Program-made: the position numbers and the translations under genes | Part shown: piece after piece, positions 1 to 7,555 of the stretch | Position numbering within the stretch: the first letter of the stretch is position 1 | Layout: each line of letters opens with the position of its first letter | Source of the DNA: CBDEGU01 sp965238045 | GTDB taxonomy: Bacteria; Acidobacteriota; Terriglobia; Bryobacterales; UBA6623 | Length of the DNA: 64,000 nucleotides | Reading direction: 5' to 3' | Assembly (NCBI GenBank): GCA_965238045.1 | Contig: CBDEGU010000009.1 | Coordinates: 124,001 to 188,000, forward strand | Notes under the pieces: generated by a model | Database searches by the model: none | The model's input: only the letters and a program-made list of their open reading frames with translations | Told to the model about the DNA's origin: nothing

Positions 1-2
1 TC

Positions 3-1262
3 TGGTCCCGTGACCGGCTCGGTGCTTTCCAAAAACGTTTCCTCAATAGCGTGCCCGACCAGTACGTCATCGAGACGTCCATCGACGGCGAGTCTTGGGC
101 CCCAGCCGCCGACACCGCCCGGCGCCTGCCCTTCGCCCCCAAACAGCGCGATGAACTTCTGCTGCTCGCCGTACTGGATGAACCGGGCAAGGCCGCCCGC
201 GCCGCCCTCCTCAAACGCCAGTCCGAACTCGAAACGCAATTGAAACAAATCCCCGCGCCGCCCCAAGCCTACATCGGCAAATTCGAGCAGCCCGCCGAAC
301 CCGGCTATCTCATGAAGCGCGGCGACCCGATGAATCACGGCGATATCATCGCGCCCGCCAGCCCCGGCATGATCGGCGAATTCCTGCCCGGCTTCGAGCT
401 CGAGCCCGGCGCTCCCGAAGGCCAGCGCCGTCTCGCTTTTGCCCGCTGGGTCGCCGACCCCCGCAACCCCCTCACGCCCCGCGTCATCGCCAACCGCCTC
501 TGGCAATTCCACTTCGGCCGCGGCATCGTGGGAACGCCAAGCGATTTCGGCTACAACGGACTCCGCCCCACCCATCCCGCGCTTCTCGACTACCTAGCCG
601 CCCGCCTGCTCGGCTACGGCTGGCGCTGGAAGCCTCTCCATAAAGAGATCATGATGTCGGCCGCCTACCGCCAGTCATCCCGTCACCACGCCCAGGCCGC
701 CACCATCGACCGCGACGCTCACTATCTCTGGCGGTTTCCTCCGCGCCGTCTCGAGGCTGAAGCCATTCGCGACTCCATTCTCGCCGTCTCCGGCCAGCTC
801 GACACCTCCATGGGCGGACCCGGTTTCCGCCTCTACAAGTACACCGTCGATAACGTCGCCACCTACTATCCGCTGGAGGAATTCACCAAAGACACCTTCC
901 GCCGCGCGGTTTATCATCAGGCTCCGCGTTCGGTCAAGGTTGACCTGCTCAGCCAGTATGACTGCCCCGACCCCGCGCTGCCCGCTCCCAAGCGCGAGGT
1001 CACCACCTCGCCGCTCCAGGCGCTCACACTGCTCAATAGCCCGTTCCTCATCGGCCAGGCCCGCTTCTTCGCCCAGCGTCTGCGGCGAGAGGCGCACCCC
1101 GCCGACGCCGGCCGCCAAGCCGCCCTGGCCTACCGCCTGGCCTTCGGCCGCTCGCCCACCGCCAGGGAACGCCGCCGCTCCATCGCCCTCATCCAGCAGC
1201 ACGGCCTGATGATCTTCTGCCGCGCCATCCTCAACGCCAACGAGTTTCTCTATGTTATGTAG
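3..1262 (+). CDS. DUF1553 domain protein (PSD1-type), 3' part only
   Basis: The frame is open to the left window edge (first full codon at base 3, a Trp), so the GTG at 51 is not the real start and the gene is truncated by the window. The visible 419 residues begin in a region resembling the end of an F5/8-type C domain (ETSIDGESW) and continue into a typical DUF1553 block: RRLAFARWVADPRNPLT, NRLWQFHFGRGIV, TPSDFG, LLDYLAARLL and AAYRQSS. DUF1553 proteins are large secreted proteins of Planctomycetes and Acidobacteria, usually carrying an N-terminal cytochrome-c-like PSD1 domain and DUF1549; their reaction is not established. The stop codon overlaps the start of the following DUF1501 gene by 11 bp, the standard pairing for these families and a sign of translational coupling. 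The family assignment is secure; the function is unknown. Confidence 0.88.
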   Translation, partial: WSRDRLGAFQKRFLNSVPDQYVIETSIDGESWAPAADTARRLPFAPKQRDELLLLAVLDEPGKAARAALLKRQSELETQLKQIPAPPQAYIGKFEQPAEPGYLMKRGDPMNHGDIIAPASPGMIGEFLPGFELEPGAPEGQRRLAFARWVADPRNPLTPRVIANRLWQFHFGRGIVGTPSDFGYNGLRPTHPALLDYLAARLLGYGWRWKPLHKEIMMSAAYRQSSRHHAQAATIDRDAHYLWRFPPRRLEAEAIRDSILAVSGQLDTSMGGPGFRLYKYTVDNVATYYPLEEFTKDTFRRAVYHQAPRSVKVDLLSQYDCPDPALPAPKREVTTSPLQALTLLNSPFLIGQARFFAQRLRREAHPADAGRQAALAYRLAFGRSPTARERRRSIALIQQHGLMIFCRAILNANEFLYVM

Positions 1263-2673
1263 TCACTGCGTTTCGAGAAGAGATTTCCTGGGCGACGTCA
1301 GCCAGGGGCTCGCCGGCGTCGCGCTCGCCCATCTGCTTGGCAACCGAGCCCGCTCCGCCCCCTTACAGAAACTTCACTTCCCGCCGAAAGCCAAACGCGT
1401 GCTGCAAATCTTCTGCCCCGGGGGCGTCTCCCACATCGATACTTTCGAATACAAACCGGCGCTCGAAAAATATCACGGCCAGCCCCTGCCCGGCGCCGAA
1501 AACTTCGTCTCCTTCCAGGGCAAGAACGGCAACTTGATGAAGAGCCCCTGGAAGTTCATCCCGCGCGGCCAGAGCGGCAAGCGCATCACCGAATTGCTGC
1601 CGCGCCTCGGCGAATGGGTCGACGACATCGCCTTCATCCATTCGATGACCTCGAAGACCAACACCCACGGGCCGGCCTGCGTCATGATGAACACCGGCTT
1701 CGCCGCCGAAGGATTCCCCAGCGCCGGCGCCTGGACCAGCTACGCACTCGGATCGGGAAACGACAATCTGCCCGTCTACGTCACCATCCCCGACGTCCGG
1801 GGCACGCCTCCGGCCGGACCCGCCAATTGGAGCGCCGGATTCCTGCCCGCCGAACATCAGGCCATCGTCTTCAACGCCGCCGACGGCATCCGCAATCTCG
1901 ACCGCCCCGCCGCCGTCCCATCCGCCGCCGAAGACGCATCACGCGAGTTTCTCGGCGCCATCAATCGCCAGCACGCCCAGCGCTATCCCGGCAATCCGGG
2001 CCTTGAGGGGCGCATCGCCTCCTACGAACTCGCCGCGCGCATGCAGCTCTCCGCCCCCGAAGCCTCCGATCTCTCGCGCGAGTCGAAAACCATCCGCGAC
2101 TTTTACGGACTCGGCCATTCCAACCGGCTCCTCTCCGCCTACGCCGCCAACTGCCTGCTCGCCCGCCGCCTGCTCGAACGCGACGTTCGTTTCGTCACCC
2201 TCTACTGCGGTTCGCGCGCCTCCGGCGTCGACGGCCTGCTCAACTGGGACGCCCACAAGACTCTCCAGCAGGACTACGAACGCCACTGCCCGATCTTTGA
2301 TCAGCCGACCGCCGCCCTCCTTGCCGACCTCCGCTCGCTAGGTCTCCTCGACGATACGCTCGTCCTCTGGACGACCGAATTCGGCCGCATGCCAACCCAC
2401 CAAGAAGGCACCCAGGGACGCGACCACAACCCCGCCGGCTTCACCGTCTGGATGACCGGAGCCGGAGTCAAGGGAGGAGTAAGCTACGGAGCGACCGACG
2501 AATTCGGACGCCGCGCCGAACAGAACCCAACCACAATCTACGACCTCTACGCCACCGTCCTCCAAATCCTGGGCCTAGACCACACCCAACTCACCTACTA
2601 CCACAACGGCCTAAACCGCCGCCTAACCGACGTCCACGGAAAAGTCATCCACCCAGTCCTGAATACCTATTGA
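1252..2673 (+). CDS. DUF1501 domain protein, Tat-exported
   Basis: This 473-aa protein starts at the ATG overlapping the DUF1553 stop. Its N-terminus has a twin-arginine motif (SRRDFLG, Arg9-Arg10) followed by a hydrophobic stretch, so export by Tat is likely. DUF1501 proteins belong to the alkaline phosphatase/sulfatase-like superfamily. Candidate metal-binding positions visible here are the Asp in SHIDTFEYKP, the Asp and His in NWDAHKT, TEFGRMP, and the His in GRDHNPAGF. The partner is the overlapping DUF1553 protein, and the pair is thought to act on an extracellular substrate. The last residue (Tyr) and the TGA stop appear to lie in the left terminal repeat of an IS630 element. Without the element the frame would read AAT ACC TAA, so the insertion replaced one stop codon with another and added one residue. 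Confidence 0.9.
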   Translation: MLCSHCVSRRDFLGDVSQGLAGVALAHLLGNRARSAPLQKLHFPPKAKRVLQIFCPGGVSHIDTFEYKPALEKYHGQPLPGAENFVSFQGKNGNLMKSPWKFIPRGQSGKRITELLPRLGEWVDDIAFIHSMTSKTNTHGPACVMMNTGFAAEGFPSAGAWTSYALGSGNDNLPVYVTIPDVRGTPPAGPANWSAGFLPAEHQAIVFNAADGIRNLDRPAAVPSAAEDASREFLGAINRQHAQRYPGNPGLEGRIASYELAARMQLSAPEASDLSRESKTIRDFYGLGHSNRLLSAYAANCLLARRLLERDVRFVTLYCGSRASGVDGLLNWDAHKTLQQDYERHCPIFDQPTAALLADLRSLGLLDDTLVLWTTEFGRMPTHQEGTQGRDHNPAGFTVWMTGAGVKGGVSYGATDEFGRRAEQNPTTIYDLYATVLQILGLDHTQLTYYHNGLNRRLTDVHGKVIHPVLNTY

Positions 2674-3765
2674 ATCCCGCAAAATAACATGACACCTTGT
2701 GGTGATTGGATACGTCTATCTATGTATGAGAAGTGGGCAGAGCGGCCGGCGGGATTTCGAGGTGCTAGAGAAGCGCCGTTTCGAAGCGATGCGGTTGCTC
2801 GATGCAGGATGTAATCAGTCCGAAACGGCGCGGCGACTCAAGGTCGCGCGGCAAACAGTCAGTGAGTGGCGGCGGTGATATCGCGAGCGAGGCCCGGCCG
2901 GGTTGCGTAAGGCGGGACGTGCCGGACGCAAACCGCGGTTAGACGCCGCCCAACTCGAGCGCCTGGAGTCGCAGTTGCTTCAAGGCCCCGAAGCGCACGG
3001 CTTCCCGACGCCGCTGTGGACCTGCCCGCGCATCGCTCGTCTGATCGCCGACCAGTTCGGCGTGCGCTACCACGCAGGCCACGTCTGGAAGATCCTGCGG
3101 GCGCTCGGCTGGAGCCCGCAACGTCGGGTCGGCAAGGCCCGCGAGCGCAACGAAGGGGCGATCCGCGGCTGGCAGCGCACGACCTGGCCCCGCGTTAAAA
3201 AAAAGCCTGCCAACAAGGCCGCACGATCGTCTTCATCGACGAAAGCGGATTAACTCAGAAGCCGCATCGTTGCCGCACCTGGGCGCCGCGCGGCGAGACG
3301 CCGGTCCTGGAGTTCAACTTCAACTGGAAGAAGCTTTCGGTAGCGGCCGGGCTGAGCTTCCGCAACTTCTACTTCCGGCTGTACCCTGGCGCGATCGGGG
3401 AACTCGAGGTCATCGACTTCCTGAAGGCCTTGGCAGGCCACATCCAAGAGCCGCTACTGATCGTCTGGGACCGACTGCCGGCGCACCGCAGCCGTCTGGT
3501 AGAGGAGTTCATCGAGCTCTCCGAGGGTCACATCGCAACGGAGTACCTGCCGCCCTATGCGCCGGAGCTGAACCCGGTGGAATACATCTGGGCTTACTGG
3601 AAGCAGCACGAACTGCCCAGCGTCTGCCCGAAGGACTATTGGGAACTCGACCAACGCGCTCGCCAAGCACTACGCCGCATGCGCCGCAAGCCGCGTTTGA
3701 TTGCCGCTTTCTGGAAGCAGTCTTCTCTTTGTTTCGATTGACTGGGTATTATGCGGGACTCAGTA
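2668..3765 (+). mobile_element. IS630-family insertion sequence (degenerate)
   Basis: The ends are imperfect inverted repeats: about 20 of 27 positions match between 2668-2694 and the reverse complement of 3739-3765, with the core TCCCGCA shared. Both ends are bounded by a TA dinucleotide, which fits the TA target and duplication known for IS630/Tc1-mariner elements. The element carries one transposase gene in the + orientation that is no longer read in a single frame. It lies directly at the end of the DUF1501 gene. Confidence 0.8.
2726..3741 (+). pseudogene. IS630-family transposase, interrupted
   Basis: The first 50 codons from the ATG at 2726 encode a helix-turn-helix region (NQSETARRLKVARQTVSEW) and end at an in-frame TGA at 2876-2878. 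The same frame resumes directly (YRERGPAGLRKAGRAGRK) and runs to about 3200. There a run of eight A residues (3197-3204) separates it from the catalytic part, which is in the -1 frame: IVFIDESG (first Asp), WDRLPAHR (second Asp) and NPVEYIW (Glu), i.e. the DDE triad of IS630 transposases. The A-run contains the classical slippery heptamer A AAA AAG in the right register, so the frame change may be programmed. The TGA, however, most simply reflects a CGA or TGG mutation. As written the element is probably inactive. Confidence 0.8.
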
Positions 3766-3873
3766 ACTGTTCAGGTTTACCTATCTCCTGACGCTTCGAC
3801 GGAGCAAATCGACCAGATGTTTGCCAGTATGGCTAAGTACATCTATCGGGAGAAACCAACCGAACATGAGTGA
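3751..3873 (+). pseudogene. Short ORF, possible 3' remnant next to the IS
   Basis: A 40-codon frame starts at an ATG inside the right IS630 end and ends at the TGA in ATGAGTGA, overlapping the start of the next gene. From base 3766 on, outside the IS, it encodes a protein-like stretch (VQVYLSPDASTEQIDQMF). The arrangement fits the 3' end of a gene whose 5' part is missing and which was translationally coupled to the DUF4145-like gene downstream. I recognise no family, and it could be a chance frame. Confidence 0.3.
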
Positions 3874-4384
3874 GGCCGCTAGGCGTGCTTTGGAGTTGGC
3901 CGCCGGAATCAAAGAATCCGCCGCAGCCATCCACAACAGCTTTCCCGCTGAGGTGCGAAGGCCCCAGGATGAGCCTGTCCTGCCTTTTTCGTTGGTCAAG
4001 GGCACGCGAGGCTATATCGAAAAACTTGTCCACCAGATCAATGGTTCGTACGTCGCTACCTGCTACGACGCTTGCGCTGTCATGGCCCGGCGTCTCCTTG
4101 AAACACTCATAATCGAGGCATTTGAGCATCACCGAATCGATCACAAGATAAAGGACGTGAACGGGAACTTTTTCCACCTACAGGAACTGGTGCCACTGAC
4201 GCTAAAGGAACCAGCCTGGAACCTCGGCAGGAAGTGCAAGCGGTTGCTGCCTAGGTTGAAGGATTTGGGTGACAGATCCGCTCATGACCGCCGATTCAAC
4301 GCACACCGGGTTCAGATCGACCGGTTGGCCTCTGACCTGGAGACGGTTGTACAAGAGTTCCTGTCGCTAGCTGGGCTGAAGTGA
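3866..4384 (+). CDS. DUF4145/HEPN-like hypothetical protein
   Basis: The chosen ATG gives a 172-aa protein beginning MSEAARR; an upstream TTG at 3821 in the same frame is less likely because the ATG overlaps the preceding short frame (ATGAGTGA). The C-terminal half resembles DUF4145-type helical domains: CYDACAVMARRLLETLIIEAFE, a WNLGRKCKRLLPRLKDLGD segment, and DRSAHDRR, which is close to the RxxxxH motif of HEPN domains. HEPN/DUF4145 domains often occur in RNA-acting defence or toxin proteins, but no catalytic role can be claimed here. No signal peptide or membrane segment is seen. The gene sits alone between an IS630 element and an inverted-repeat element, an accessory setting. Confidence 0.65.
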   Translation: MSEAARRALELAAGIKESAAAIHNSFPAEVRRPQDEPVLPFSLVKGTRGYIEKLVHQINGSYVATCYDACAVMARRLLETLIIEAFEHHRIDHKIKDVNGNFFHLQELVPLTLKEPAWNLGRKCKRLLPRLKDLGDRSAHDRRFNAHRVQIDRLASDLETVVQEFLSLAGLK

Positions 4385-4431
4385 TTCGGAGATCGGTGCG
4401 GAGATTGGTGACAACCACGCGACGAGATCGA

Positions 4432-4483
4432 CGGAAACCGGAAACCGGAAACCGGGGGAAACCGGGGAAACCGGAAACCGGGA
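4432..4483. repeat. Tandem GGAAACCG-type repeats
   Basis: About six imperfect head-to-tail copies of GGAAACC(G) follow each other with 0-3 extra G between copies. The array overlaps the left arm of the inverted repeat described next. A looser relative (GGTTTCGGGTTTCTGG) occurs at 50418-50450 upstream of another gene. Confidence 0.7.
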
Positions 4484-4673
4484 CAGCCTCAGTTTCACTA
4501 AAGATCTTCGCCTGCAGACCGATAAACCACGATGAAACAACGACTTCAACGACCTTAGTCGATTTCATGCGAGCACGATCCCAACTGGGCTATAACGGAT
4601 CAACGATTGATTAATTTGGGCTTAATGGCGATACTGGCTCTGCACTTGACAAGAACCGAGGCTGTCCCGGTTT
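4475..4673. repeat. ~200-bp element bounded by 20-bp inverted repeats
   Basis: The arm at 4475-4494 (core GGGACAGCCTC) matches the reverse complement of 4654-4673 at 19 of 20 positions. No coding frame of note lies between the arms. This accounts for most of the gene-free stretch between the DUF4145-like gene and the Sel1 gene. It could be a REP- or MITE-like unit; the target duplication was not resolved. Confidence 0.55.
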
Positions 4674-4706
4674 TGCCCCAGGGAATACCCTCGGCGCCCT
4701 GGCCGC

Positions 4707-5282
4707 TCAAGGCGCCGCTTCTTGAAGCTTCTCCCGCGTCTCCGGCTTCCACTCGCGCGCCAGCCGTTGAGCTTTGGCGATCTGCTGGGGCGTCATCTCA
4801 CCAGCGACGGCGTCTCGGTCTTTGACGTACGACTTCGCCTTGGCTCCACTTGCCCTCGACACGGCTAAGTTGAGCCACATGTGCGCCTCGACGTAGTTCC
4901 GCGGCACGCTTTCGCCGAGGGCGTACTCCATGCCCAGGTTGTGCTGGCCGGCGGCGTTACCCTGCTTGGCGGCCTTGCGGTACCACTGGACGGCCTCGCC
5001 GTAGTCCCGCGCCACACCCTGGCCGCTGGCGTACATCAGACCGAGGTTGAACTGGGCGGCGGCGTGACCCTGCTCGGCGGCGAGTTGGTGCCACTTCCTG
5101 GCCGCGCCGTAGTCTTGCGGCACGCCCCGGCTGCTGGCGTACATCAGACCGAGGTTGAACTGGGCGGCGGCGTCTCCCTGCTCGGCGGACCGGATGAGAT
5201 CGTCAAGCGTCAACCTTCCCTGTTGCTGGCCCCACGCCGTTAGCGAGCACATCAGACAGACAATCGCGAGCGGGAACCTCAT
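4707..5282 (-). CDS. Sel1-repeat protein, secreted
   Basis: The start at 5282 gives 191 residues with a clear signal peptide (MRFPLAIVCLMCSLTAWG); a longer upstream frame has no such features and was not used. The mature part has three consecutive Sel1/TPR-like repeats recognised by AAAQFNLGLMYASSRGVPQDY, AAAQFNLGLMYASGQGVARDY and AAGQHNLGMEYALGESVPRNY, each followed by an A.xW helix. Sel1 repeats are helical protein-interaction scaffolds; a periplasmic or extracytoplasmic adaptor role is likely, but the partner is unknown. The gene stands alone, with no obvious Shine-Dalgarno sequence and no neighbour suggesting a pathway. Confidence 0.82.
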   Translation of the reverse strand: MRFPLAIVCLMCSLTAWGQQQGRLTLDDLIRSAEQGDAAAQFNLGLMYASSRGVPQDYGAARKWHQLAAEQGHAAAQFNLGLMYASGQGVARDYGEAVQWYRKAAKQGNAAGQHNLGMEYALGESVPRNYVEAHMWLNLAVSRASGAKAKSYVKDRDAVAGEMTPQQIAKAQRLAREWKPETREKLQEAAP

Positions 5283-5736
5283 GCCGACGATTGTACACCC
5301 AACGCGAACGCGCGCGCTATCAAAACCGGAGAGCGGCAGATAAACCCGAAGTGCGCCCGAAGGGCCTGCGAACTCGTCCGATGCGCTGGGCGGTACGATA
5401 TGGCCCCTCATTCCGATGGCCGCCCTTCGAGGCCCGAACGGCCGGCGGTCCAGGCTGCAACATCCAAAGAAATGCTTAAACGAGTTCCATCGCGCGGGCC
5501 ATGGTGGCGGGGGAGACACCTGCTTCCTTGGCAAGCGCTTCGCGTTCCCGCTCGCTCTCAGGTGTCGTATCACCTTATCTCCAAAAAGGATTCGCGGGGA
5601 GCAGCGTCGGCCGGGTGTCGTTCAGCCCGCTCAATCAACGTCTGTGAGCCGGCGGACGAGCCCTGGCACCCACCGGCGGAGGTCATTTGCAGGGTTTTAG
5701 GTATAAACACATTCTGTATTAGTCGATAGTCGGGTG

Positions 5737-5742
5737 TATAAT
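5737..5742 (+). promoter_or_regulatory. Candidate -10 box for the gene at 5804
   Basis: A perfect TATAAT lies about 60 bp before the ATG at 5804. The -35 position is poor (CTGTAT region). The rest of 5283-5803 holds no convincing gene. Confidence 0.35.
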
Positions 5743-5803
5743 ATGGTGGTACCAAGGCCAAAATGGAAATCCTGGTTAAGAGGGCTTTCCACTGGAGACT
5801 GTC

Positions 5804-6049
5804 ATGATCCAGAACTTAGCTGATCTTCGCAAAACCCCAGCGGAAACGTTGATCCGTGAGTACGATCTCGAGGCCGGCCATGTAATGCCAAGCCTGGCCG
5901 AATACCGCAACGAGATTGCTCGGCGTTATGCTGTCAGACAAACCGCGGAGATCATTAAAATGTCTCAGCGGATGCTCCATATGACCGAGGTGATCACTTT
6001 TCTGACTATCGTCCTTGTGGTGGCTGTACTGGCCAACCTGCTGACATGA
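5804..6049 (+). CDS. Small membrane-anchored hypothetical protein
   Basis: An 81-aa protein preceded by a GGAG seven bases before its ATG. Residues 1-58 are polar and helical (AEYRNEIARRYAVRQTAEI), and residues 62-80 form a single hydrophobic segment (VITFLTIVLVVAVLANLL) ending at the C-terminus. This suggests a tail-anchored cytoplasmic-facing protein. I do not recognise the family. It is an isolated gene with a good -10 box upstream and is followed by 530 bp without a gene, the second half of which belongs to a dispersed repeat. Confidence 0.6.
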   Translation: MIQNLADLRKTPAETLIREYDLEAGHVMPSLAEYRNEIARRYAVRQTAEIIKMSQRMLHMTEVITFLTIVLVVAVLANLLT

Positions 6050-6220
6050 AGGGTCGGGGACACCGCGCCGCCCCTCGCCCCAGAGCCCCTAGGGGGCGAA
6101 ACCCGGGGGGGATCGGCGACAGGAAGGTGTGCATTAGTTGCCTTTCGACCTCCTTTCGCCGAGCTAAGTCCTTTTTTTGCCGTACTGGGTTCTACAGCAA
6201 GTTGATTTTTCCACAGCCTC

Positions 6221-7470
6221 CAGCTCCCGAACCCCGATCCAGCAGTCGCGGGAGCGGCCTCAGGCCCACCTGCGGACCCGCCAAAACCAGCCCCGGCACC
6301 CAGTGGAGTCACAACATTCCTAACGATTTATCTGCTGTATTTTGAATGCTTTACCCGCGCCGACCCGCGCCAACTCCCCGCCCTCAACGTATCCTATAAC
6401 TGTCAGACACCCGCGCGACGCCCGGCCTGCAACCGGCGTCCGCCGTCGGCGATCGGGTCCAATACCGAAGGCGCCGCCATCCGTCCTGACCACCCGCGCC
6501 GCAAGGCGCAAACTCATTGCCGCCAGCCGCCGAGGCCCCGCCTCGCCCTGGCCATCACAAACCACAAGGAGATATTACATGGCCACGAAGGCTCAGATAA
6601 AAGCGAATCGCGAAAACGCGAAAAAATCCACCGGTCCCCGCACCGAAGAGGGCAAAGCGCGCGTCTCACTCAACGCGCTCAAGCACGGGCTCCTAGCCCG
6701 CGACGCCGTACTGCCCGAGGAGGACCCCGCCGAATTCGACCGTCAGCTCCGCGATCTCGAGCGCGACCTGCGCCCGGAGAACTCCCTCGAGTTCGAGCTC
6801 GTCCGCCAGATCGCCGACGCCCAGTGGCGCATGCGCCGCTTGGTCCGCATCGAAACCGCCTTCCTCTCGGGCGCGATCGAGGCGCAGCGCCGCCACGAAG
6901 AAATCTTCCATCCAGACGACATCCAGCCCGGCCGCGAGGGCGAAAGCCAGCTTCTCGGCGCCGGACTGCTCGACCGCACCCAGGCCCTGCTCCATCTGGC
7001 CCGCTACGACGCCCACCTCGGTCGCCGCTACTACCGCGCGATTGCCGAGCTTGGAAGGCTCCGCAAGCTAGAGAGGGCAGCCGAGCAATACCGCGAAAAC
7101 AAAACTGCCAAACAGAGCCAATATCCAGAACCCTACGAAGAATCAGCACGATACAAGCCACCCCCCGGCCCGCAAGACTGGCAACCCAGACCCCACTCGC
7201 GGCCACCGCCCCAGCCCCCCATACTGCCGCGGCCCCCAGCCCCGACCCCGCCGATCGTTGACGACCCGCAACTAATGTCCCACGAGAAACCAAACAAGCC
7301 AAATTCCAGCTAACCATAGCCGAATCAGAAGCATACGGAGGACAGAGGCCGACCCGCCACTAAAAGAGCAAACAGCGGCCCCAGACCACCTCAACCCGAA
7401 GCAGACGACAACCAACTGGCGAGCCAGCCAACCCACCAGGCCCCCAAGCGAGACCTGCGCCTCCACCCCG
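6221..7470 (+). repeat. Dispersed ~1.2-kb repeat, copy A
   Basis: This segment matches the reverse complement of 32203-33355. Similarity covers the encoded protein, about 150 bp after its stop (for example AACCAACTGGCGAGCCAGCC in both), and patches of the ~350 bp before its start: CAGCTCCCGAAC, GTCACARCA, GTATCCTATAACTG, CCGCGCCGCAAGGCGCA and GCCGAGGCCCCGCCTCGCCC. Similarity of both flanks as well as the gene points to duplication of a unit rather than two diverged genes. Confidence 0.75.
6579..7313 (+). CDS. Repeat-encoded 244-aa protein of unknown function, copy A
   Basis: The ATG at 6579 is preceded by AAGGAG at a good distance; a longer upstream frame is not conserved with the second copy and was rejected. 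The N-terminus has the motif NRENAKKSTGPRTEEGKARV followed by NALKHGL, which I recall from many uncharacterised multicopy proteins in Acidobacteria and Planctomycetes. The middle (residues about 45-165) is a charged helical region (EFDRQLRDLERDLRP, DAQWRMRRLVRIETAF, RRYYRAIAELGRLRKLERA). The last ~70 residues are Pro-rich and disordered-looking. No catalytic motif, signal or membrane segment is visible. The gene at 32361-33095 has exactly the same length and differs at only a few dozen residues. Function unknown. Confidence 0.75.
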   Translation: MATKAQIKANRENAKKSTGPRTEEGKARVSLNALKHGLLARDAVLPEEDPAEFDRQLRDLERDLRPENSLEFELVRQIADAQWRMRRLVRIETAFLSGAIEAQRRHEEIFHPDDIQPGREGESQLLGAGLLDRTQALLHLARYDAHLGRRYYRAIAELGRLRKLERAAEQYRENKTAKQSQYPEPYEESARYKPPPGPQDWQPRPHSRPPPQPPILPRPPAPTPPIVDDPQLMSHEKPNKPNSS

Positions 7471-7514
7471 AGCCCCAATCCGCTCGGCCACCCTGGAAAA
7501 AAAGACTCCCAAAT

Positions 7515-7540
7515 CCCGAAAAACCGGGCATTCCCGGACA
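7515..7540. repeat. 26-bp block shared with 31219-31244
   Basis: The 26 bases are identical to the reverse complement of 31219-31244, and similarity extends through a nearby A-rich run (T-rich at 31245-31260). It contains the short hairpin CCGGG-CATT-CCCGG. In this copy it lies about 45 bp beyond the end of the dispersed repeat. Confidence 0.7.
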
Positions 7541-7555
7541 TCGGCGCCACGGCCC

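Noticed and set aside
5476..5574. Short - strand peptide resembling an HTH or antitoxin end (LAKEAGVSPATMARAMELV)
   Set aside because: Bounded by stops on both sides, no start codon, only 32 codons; perhaps a gene relic, but not enough to annotate.
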